From Burkholderiales bacterium (GTDB taxonomy: Bacteria; Pseudomonadota; Gammaproteobacteria; Burkholderiales; Burkholderiaceae_A): a DNA stretch of 64,000 bases. Below are positions 58,435 to 64,000 of the stretch, in pieces (the stretch's first letter is position 1; the number at the start of each line of letters is the position of its first letter). The stretch lies in contig JAIXOP010000008.1 in the NCBI GenBank assembly GCA_027486725.1, positions 91,369-155,368 on the forward strand. The letters run 5' to 3'. Made by a program: the position numbers and the translations under genes. Under the pieces are notes generated by a model. The model was not told where the DNA came from and searched no databases. It worked only from the letters and a program-made list of their open reading frames with translations.

Positions 58435-58864
58435 GGGCGCCTCGGGCGCAGCCCGCGGGGCCCGTCACCTCTCGCGCCTGATCGCCGTGCAGAGCCTGTA
58501 TCAATGGCTGTTGTCGCACGAGGACCTCGGTGCCATCGAGGCCTACGCCCGCGAGTCCGAAGACTTTGCCCAGGCCGATGCCGACTACTACGCCACCCTG
58601 TTCTACTCGGCGGCCCGCCAGGCCGATGCCCTGCGCGAGACCCTCGCCCCGGTGCTCGACCGGCCCTTGCACCGAGTCTCTCCGGTGGAGCATGCGATTC
58701 TGCTGGTGGGCGCCTACGAGCTCGCGCATCAGCCCGAGGTGCCCTACCGGGTGGTCATCAACGAGGCCATTGAACTCACCAAAGAGCTGGGCGGCAACGA
58801 GGGCCACCGGTATGTCAATGGCGTTCTGGATCGTCTGGCCCCCATCCTTCGGCCCCACGGCTAG
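58427..58864 (+). CDS. nusB: Transcription antitermination factor NusB
   Basis: NusB pairs with S10 (NusE) on boxA RNA for rRNA antitermination. The all-helical 145-residue protein has [18 protein letters not shown] at the start and [56 protein letters not shown] at the end, both strongly conserved. The ATG at 58427 overlaps the ribH stop by 8 bases. ribH-nusB adjacency is near universal in proteobacteria. Confidence 0.97.
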   Translation: MREGASGAARGARHLSRLIAVQSLYQWLLSHEDLGAIEAYARESEDFAQADADYYATLFYSAARQADALRETLAPVLDRPLHRVSPVEHAILLVGAYELAHQPEVPYRVVINEAIELTKELGGNEGHRYVNGVLDRLAPILRPHG

Positions 58865-58879
58865 GCCAGGCCCATTGCC

Positions 58880-59926
58880 ATGGGCTCCGAATTCGATCTG
58901 ATCGACCGGCTGTTCGGGGCCTCGCGCTGCGCCCCCCCCGGCGGCTGGCCCCCCGGGTCATTGCCCGGGGGCGACGATGCAGCTCTCATTTCCGCTCCTG
59001 CCCCCGGCTTCCAGTTGGTCTGGGCCCTCGACACCATGGTCGAGCACCGGCATTTCTGGAGCGAGGCCAATCCCCGCGCGGTGGGCGAGAAGCTGCTGGC
59101 GGTCAACCTCTCCGACCTGGCCGCCATGGGCGCACGTCCTTTGGGCTGCCTGCTCTCCTTGGCTGTGCCCGACTGGTCGGAGGCCACCTCAATGGCCTGG
59201 CTGGATTCGTTTGCCGAGGGCCTGCGTCGGGCCACGGTTCAGCACGCATGCCCACTCTATGGCGGAGACACCGTTCGGCTGCCGGCGGGCAGTCCCCGGG
59301 TGCTCAGCATCACGGTGCTGGGCGAGTGCCCGGCCGGCCAGGCCCTGCGCCGCGATGGCGCCCACCCCGGCGACGAGGTCTGGGTCTCGGGCAGTCTGGG
59401 CGATGCGGCCTGGGCAGTCGCCCGAGGCGAGCCCCACGAGCGGCTCGATCGACCGCAGCCCCGGCTTGCCCTGGGCCAGGCCCTGCGGGCCGAGGGTCTT
59501 GCCCACGCAGCCATCGACCTCTCGGATGGGCTGGCGGGCGATCTTGCCCACATCCTGCGGGCGAGCGCAGCGGTGCGCGGGCCCATGGTTGCCGAGCTCT
59601 CGGTGCCCGCGCTCTGGCAGGCCGCTGGGGAGTCACTGCGGGAGTCGCTGCGGGAGTCGCTGCCGGCGTCCATCCGCGGGCAGCCCACCGCCGAGGCCCT
59701 GCGACTTCTGGCCTCGGGGGGCGATGACTACGAACTCTGCTTCACTGCGGCCGCCGACGCCCATCCTCGACTCCTGGCCTTGGCCGAGCGTCTGGCCCTG
59801 CCGCTGACCTGTGTGGGTCATTTGCGCACTGCTGCGCCCGGCGAGCCGCCCATCGTCTGGCGCCTGGCCGATGGCCAGACCATGCCCGAACACGAACAGC
59901 CCCAAGGAGGGTTTGACCATGGATAG
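58880..59926 (+). CDS. thiL: Thiamine-monophosphate kinase
   Basis: ThiL phosphorylates thiamine monophosphate to the active pyrophosphate. The family opening GSEFDLIDRLFG, the Mg-binding PGGDDAALI, KLLAVNLSDLAAMGARP and AIDLSDGLAGDLAHIL are intact. 348 residues against about 325; the extra residues include RESLRESLRESL, encoded by a 12-bp triplication. SGGDDYELCFT follows normally. Its last 8 bases overlap pgpA, and the pgpA ribosome-binding site AAGGAGG lies inside the thiL coding end. Confidence 0.96.
   Translation: MGSEFDLIDRLFGASRCAPPGGWPPGSLPGGDDAALISAPAPGFQLVWALDTMVEHRHFWSEANPRAVGEKLLAVNLSDLAAMGARPLGCLLSLAVPDWSEATSMAWLDSFAEGLRRATVQHACPLYGGDTVRLPAGSPRVLSITVLGECPAGQALRRDGAHPGDEVWVSGSLGDAAWAVARGEPHERLDRPQPRLALGQALRAEGLAHAAIDLSDGLAGDLAHILRASAAVRGPMVAELSVPALWQAAGESLRESLRESLPASIRGQPTAEALRLLASGGDDYELCFTAAADAHPRLLALAERLALPLTCVGHLRTAAPGEPPIVWRLADGQTMPEHEQPQGGFDHG
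59629..59664 (+). repeat. 12-bp triplication inside thiL
   Basis: Three adjacent copies of GGAGTCRCTGCS (59629-59640, 59641-59652, 59653-59664) encode ESLRESLRESLP in a surface loop of ThiL. The copies are nearly identical, pointing to a recent duplication that keeps the frame. Confidence 0.9.
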
Positions 59927-60482
59927 ATCGGTGGATGCACCCGACACCCCAGCCGCGGGCATGGCGGCCCGACCGGCCCGGGGCCTGGCTGGCCTTGCTG
60001 CCTTGGTCGCGCTTGGCTTCGGTTCCGGCCGAATGCCCGTGGGGCCGGGCACGGCCGGCAGCCTCTGGGGCTGGCTCACCTGGGTGGTGTTCGCTTACCT
60101 GGGCTGGGTGGCCTCGGCGGGCCCAGCCATCCTGGCCGTGGGGCTGGTGTTGGGCGTCTGGGCCTGCGGCGTCACTGCCCAGCGGATGGACAAAGACGAT
60201 CCCAGCTGCATTGTTTGGGATGAGGTGATCGCCGTCTGGCTCGTCCTCTGGATGCTGCCTGTGGGCGCCGACCTGGGCACCCAGGCCATGGCGGTGGGCC
60301 TGTTTCGGGTCTTTGACATCGCCAAGCCGGCCCCCATTCGGCGGCTGGAGTTGGCCTTCGAGGGACGGGGCCTGCCCGCCATCTGGGCCTCGGGCCTGGG
60401 CATCGTGGTCGACGACCTGATGGCAGCGGCCTACACGCTATTGGCCATGTCGGTCTTGATTCGTCTGGGCTGGGCGGTCTGA
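59919..60482 (+). CDS. pgpA: Phosphatidylglycerophosphatase A
   Basis: PgpA removes the phosphate from phosphatidylglycerophosphate to give phosphatidylglycerol. The family signature GSGRMPVGPGTAGSLWG and DDPSCIVWDEVIAVW with the acidic catalytic residues are present, along with FRVFDIAKPAPIRRLE and VVDDLMAAAYT. Four membrane segments are visible. 187 residues. The ATG at 59919 has a full AAGGAGG upstream, the strongest Shine-Dalgarno in this part of the window. It overlaps thiL by 8 bases and pncC starts 1 base after its stop. Confidence 0.96.
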   Translation: MDRSVDAPDTPAAGMAARPARGLAGLAALVALGFGSGRMPVGPGTAGSLWGWLTWVVFAYLGWVASAGPAILAVGLVLGVWACGVTAQRMDKDDPSCIVWDEVIAVWLVLWMLPVGADLGTQAMAVGLFRVFDIAKPAPIRRLELAFEGRGLPAIWASGLGIVVDDLMAAAYTLLAMSVLIRLGWAV

Positions 60483-60483
60483 G

Positions 60484-61113
60484 ATGGCAGCGCCCCCGTC
60501 CATGCCCTTGCGCGGGGATGCCATGGCGTGCGCGGCGCTCGCATCGGCCGTGCGCCGCGCTGCCTGGGCGGTGGCCCTGGCCGGCCAGCAACGCCAGGCC
60601 TGGGTGGCCTCGGCCGAGTCCTGCACGGGGGGACGGGTCTCGGCGGCACTCACCCGCCTGCCGGGCTCGAGCGCCTGGACTCACGGCGGGGTGGTGAGTT
60701 ATTCCAACCATGCCAAGACCCAACTCCTCGGGGTGGCGCCGGATCTCATCGCGGCCCACGGCGCGGTGAGTGAGGCGGTGGCCCGGGCCATGGCCGAGGG
60801 ACTGCGGCAGCGGCTGGATGTCCAGCATGGCTGCTGCGTGGCCATCACCGGGATAGCTGGGCCCGATGGGGGAAGCGCCGCCAAGCCTGTGGGGACGGTC
60901 TGGTTTGCTCTTGCCTCGGCCCGCGCTGGCCATGCCGCAGGCCTCAGTACCCAGGCGGTGCGGTATTGCTATGCGGGCGGCCGTGAGCAGATCCAGCTGC
61001 AGGCCACCCACACCGCACTGTCGCTGCTGCATGCGGGCCTGATCAGGCTCGGCCATGGGTCTCAACCCTCTGGCCGATGGGGCGGGGCCCCGGAATCGGC
61101 CGACAGCCCGTAG
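60484..61113 (+). CDS. pncC: Nicotinamide-nucleotide amidohydrolase PncC (CinA C-terminal family)
   Basis: PncC converts NMN to nicotinic acid mononucleotide in pyridine nucleotide salvage. The signature VASAESCTGGRVSAALTRLPGSSAWTHGGVVSYSNHAK carries the catalytic serine; GAVSEAVARAMAEG, AITGIAGPDGGSAAKPVGTVWFA follow. 209 residues is longer than the usual 160-165, with extra sequence at both ends, so the ATG at 60484 may be upstream of the real start; an in-frame ATG lies about 13 codons later. Only the stand-alone CinA C-terminal domain is present, not the full CinA. Confidence 0.93.
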   Translation: MAAPPSMPLRGDAMACAALASAVRRAAWAVALAGQQRQAWVASAESCTGGRVSAALTRLPGSSAWTHGGVVSYSNHAKTQLLGVAPDLIAAHGAVSEAVARAMAEGLRQRLDVQHGCCVAITGIAGPDGGSAAKPVGTVWFALASARAGHAAGLSTQAVRYCYAGGREQIQLQATHTALSLLHAGLIRLGHGSQPSGRWGGAPESADSP

Positions 61114-61148
61114 CATCTCCCCATGGTCTTCACGCCGGGATGCCCCGG

Positions 61149-61177
61149 TTGAACACTGTTTATTTATACAGTATTCT
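61149..61177 (+). promoter_or_regulatory. recA promoter overlapped by a LexA (SOS) box
   Basis: CTGTTTATTTATACAG (61156-61171) is a perfect CTGT-N8-ACAG SOS box. It lies exactly in the 17-base spacer between TTGAAC (61149-61154) and TATTCT (61172-61177), so bound LexA would cover the promoter of recA-recX. The recA ATG is 32 bases further on. Confidence 0.92.
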
Positions 61178-61209
61178 CCCTTCAGCCTTTTTCACCCCCA
61201 GAGCCCAGC

Positions 61210-62360
<1,151 letters not shown>

Positions 62361-62364
<4 letters not shown>

Positions 62365-62840
62365 GCGAGCGTCCCCCTGGCCCCTCGCTGAAGTCCAGGG
62401 CCATCCGGCTCTTGTCGCGGCGGGAATACAGCCAGGCCGAGCTGCGCCAGAAGCTCAGCCAAGTCCCCGAGGTCGATCTTGGCGACCTCGAGGAGCTCCT
62501 GCGCTGGCTGGCGCAAGAAGGCTTTCAGTCCGACCAGCGCGCCGCCGAGGCCCACTGCCGGGCCCACGCGTCGCGCAAGGGTCGGCTGCGGCTGCAGCAG
62601 GAATTGCGGCAGCGCGGCATTGCCCCCGAGATCGCCGACCAGGCCCTGGCCGAACTCCCCGACGGCGAGCTTTACCGGGCGGCCGTCGCCTGGGAGCGCC
62701 GGTTTGGCGAGCCGCCGGACACCCTTCCTGAGAAGGCCCGCCAGCATCGATTTCTGCTGGCCCGGGGCTTCTCTCCGGCCGTTGTTCGGCAGCTCGAAAG
62801 GCAGGGTTATCGCCCACCATCGGGGCCAGAGAGCGTTTAA
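62361..62840 (+). CDS. recX: Regulatory protein RecX
   Basis: RecX binds RecA filaments and limits their activity. [20 protein letters not shown] at the N-terminus and the helical repeats [36 protein letters not shown] match the family. The conserved block begins before the first TTG (62412), so the start is probably the CTG at 62361: it overlaps the recA stop as CTGA and has AAGGAG 8 bases upstream. This gives 159 residues, a normal RecX length; starting at the TTG would leave 142 and truncate the first helix. No ATG or GTG is available in between. Confidence 0.9.
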
Positions 62841-62884
62841 AACCGCGTGCTACCATCGCCCGAACTTTTGGCTAGGGGGATGGA

Positions 62885-64000
62885 ATGAAGATTCACGAGT
62901 ACCAGGGCAAAGAGATCCTGCGCAAGTATGGTGTTGCAGTGCCGCAAGGCATTCCCTGCTTCAACGTGGACGAGGCCGTGGCCGCCGCCGAGAAACTCGG
63001 TGGGCCGGTCTGGGTGGTCAAGGCCCAGATTCATGCCGGTGGTCGTGGCAAGGGCGGTGGCGTCAAGCTCGCCCGCTCCATCGATGAGGTCCGCCAGCTC
63101 TCCAGCCAGATTCTCGGCATGCAGCTCATCACCCACCAGACCGGGCCCGAGGGGCAGAAGGTCCGCCGCCTCCTCATTGAAGAGGGCGCCGACATCCAGA
63201 AGGAACTCTATGTCGCCATGGTCACCGACCGTGGCACGCAGAAGGTGGCACTGATGGCCTCCTCCGAGGGCGGCATGGACATCGAAGAGGTGGCCGAGAG
63301 CCATCCTGAAAAGATTCACAAGGTCTTCATCGACCCCGCCCAGGGCCTGACCGACGCCCAGTGCGATCAGGTCTCGCGCGCCATCGGCATCCCCGATGCC
63401 AGCCTTCCCAAGGCCCGCAAGGTCCTGCATGGTCTCTACCAGGCCTACTGGGACACCGATGCCTCGTTGGCCGAGATCAACCCCCTGATCCTCACGGGCA
63501 AGGGCGACGTGATTGCGCTCGATGCCAAGTGGAACTTCGACGCCAACGCCCTGTTCCGCCAGCCCGAGATCGTTGCCATGCGCGACCTCGATGAAGAGGA
63601 CCCGGCCGAGATTGAGGCCTCGAAATTTGATCTGGCCTACATCCAGCTCGACGGCAACATCGGCTGTCTGGTCAACGGCGCTGGACTGGCCATGGCCACC
63701 ATGGACACCATCAAGCTCTTTGGTGGCGAGCCGGCGAACTTCCTCGACGTGGGTGGCGGCGCCACCACCGAGAAGGTCACCGAGGCCTTCAAGATCATGC
63801 TGAAGAACCCCAAGGTCGAGGCCATCCTGGTCAACATCTTCGGCGGCATCATGCGCTGCGATGTCATCGCCGAGGGTGTGGTGGCGGCATCCCGCGCCGT
63901 GGGCCTCAAGGTCCCGCTGGTGGTGCGCATGAAGGGCACCACCGAAGACCTCGGCAAGAAGCTGCTGGCCGAGTCGGGCCTGCCCATCATCTCTGCCGAC
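62885..64000 (+). CDS. sucC: Succinate-CoA ligase (ADP-forming) beta subunit (partial, 3' end beyond window)
   Basis: SucC with SucD interconverts succinyl-CoA and succinate with substrate-level ATP formation in the TCA cycle. [22 protein letters not shown] is the canonical opening; the ATP-grasp region includes [20 protein letters not shown] and [56 protein letters not shown] and [17 protein letters not shown] lie in the ligase domain. 372 codons are present; about 15 more would complete it. AGGGGGA precedes the ATG at 62885 by 6 bases. recX lies 44 bases upstream, the common recA-recX-sucCD order of Burkholderiales. Confidence 0.98.
   Translation, partial: MKIHEYQGKEILRKYGVAVPQGIPCFNVDEAVAAAEKLGGPVWVVKAQIHAGGRGKGGGVKLARSIDEVRQLSSQILGMQLITHQTGPEGQKVRRLLIEEGADIQKELYVAMVTDRGTQKVALMASSEGGMDIEEVAESHPEKIHKVFIDPAQGLTDAQCDQVSRAIGIPDASLPKARKVLHGLYQAYWDTDASLAEINPLILTGKGDVIALDAKWNFDANALFRQPEIVAMRDLDEEDPAEIEASKFDLAYIQLDGNIGCLVNGAGLAMATMDTIKLFGGEPANFLDVGGGATTEKVTEAFKIMLKNPKVEAILVNIFGGIMRCDVIAEGVVAASRAVGLKVPLVVRMKGTTEDLGKKLLAESGLPIISAD

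Overview
The window reads as one contiguous stretch of core chromosome from a high-GC betaproteobacterium, most likely of the order Burkholderiales. This rests on gene order rather than sequence searches: zapD-coaE-pilD, rplU-rpmA-obgE-proB, tlpA-aroQ-accB-accC-prmA, glnE/yhdP-nit-tldD-aroG-cobalamin adenosyltransferase-glcDEF, glyA-nrdR-ribD-ribE-ribB-ribH-nusB-thiL-pgpA-pncC and recA-recX-sucC all match arrangements familiar from Burkholderiales. I see no insertion sequence, prophage, integrase, CRISPR array or rRNA. One tRNA (Pro, CGG) is present. Genes are packed tightly: many neighbours overlap by 4 bp at an ATGA/GTGA junction, and several convergent pairs overlap at their 3' ends.

Layout. 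1-3000 (minus strand): zapD (cut by the left edge), coaE, a prepilin-peptidase-like gene without its usual N-terminal domain, tRNA-Pro and ispB. 3.0-6.1 kb: ribosomal proteins L21 and L27, the GTPase Obg and glutamate 5-kinase. 6-11.5 kb: rppH, proS, ffh, a CcsA-like membrane protein, a PP0621-like protein and ampD. 11.5-16 kb: class Ia ribonucleotide reductase nrdA and nrdB, preceded by a pair of NrdR-box-like palindromes and separated by a spacer rich in hairpins. 16-17.5 kb: a lysine/alanine-repeat histone-H1-like protein and a YggT protein. 17.5-23.4 kb (minus): lipoprotein, PfkB kinase, prmA, accC, accB, aroQ, tlpA and a hypothetical gene. 23.5-29.3 kb: mpl, a 964-residue RNase II-AroE fusion and mgtE. 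29.3-36.4 kb: moaC, an M48 protease, purU, a small zinc-finger protein, ilvE and glnE. 36.4-43.6 kb: yhdP, a nitrilase-family gene, tldD and a DAHP synthase. 43.6-50.8 kb: cobalamin adenosyltransferase, the glcDEF glycolate oxidase genes, anmK and an M23 peptidase. 50.8-64 kb: tyrS, a CtaA/COX15 protein, glyA, nrdR, the riboflavin genes, nusB, thiL, pgpA, pncC, recA under a LexA box, recX and the start of sucC.

Themes. Cell-wall recycling is represented by ampD, mpl and anmK, and septum/wall work by zapD and the M23 peptidase. The dNTP circuit has both the target (nrdAB with paired boxes) and the regulator (nrdR) in the window. The most unusual single gene is the exoribonuclease-shikimate dehydrogenase fusion. 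The most unusual pattern is that several genes have a -10-like hexamer only 5-8 bases before the start codon and no visible Shine-Dalgarno sequence. This suggests leaderless transcripts, most strikingly in the symmetrical divergent region between the cobalamin adenosyltransferase gene and glcD. No stretch of more than 300 bases lacks a gene; the longest gap, 11531-11737, carries the nrdA control region.
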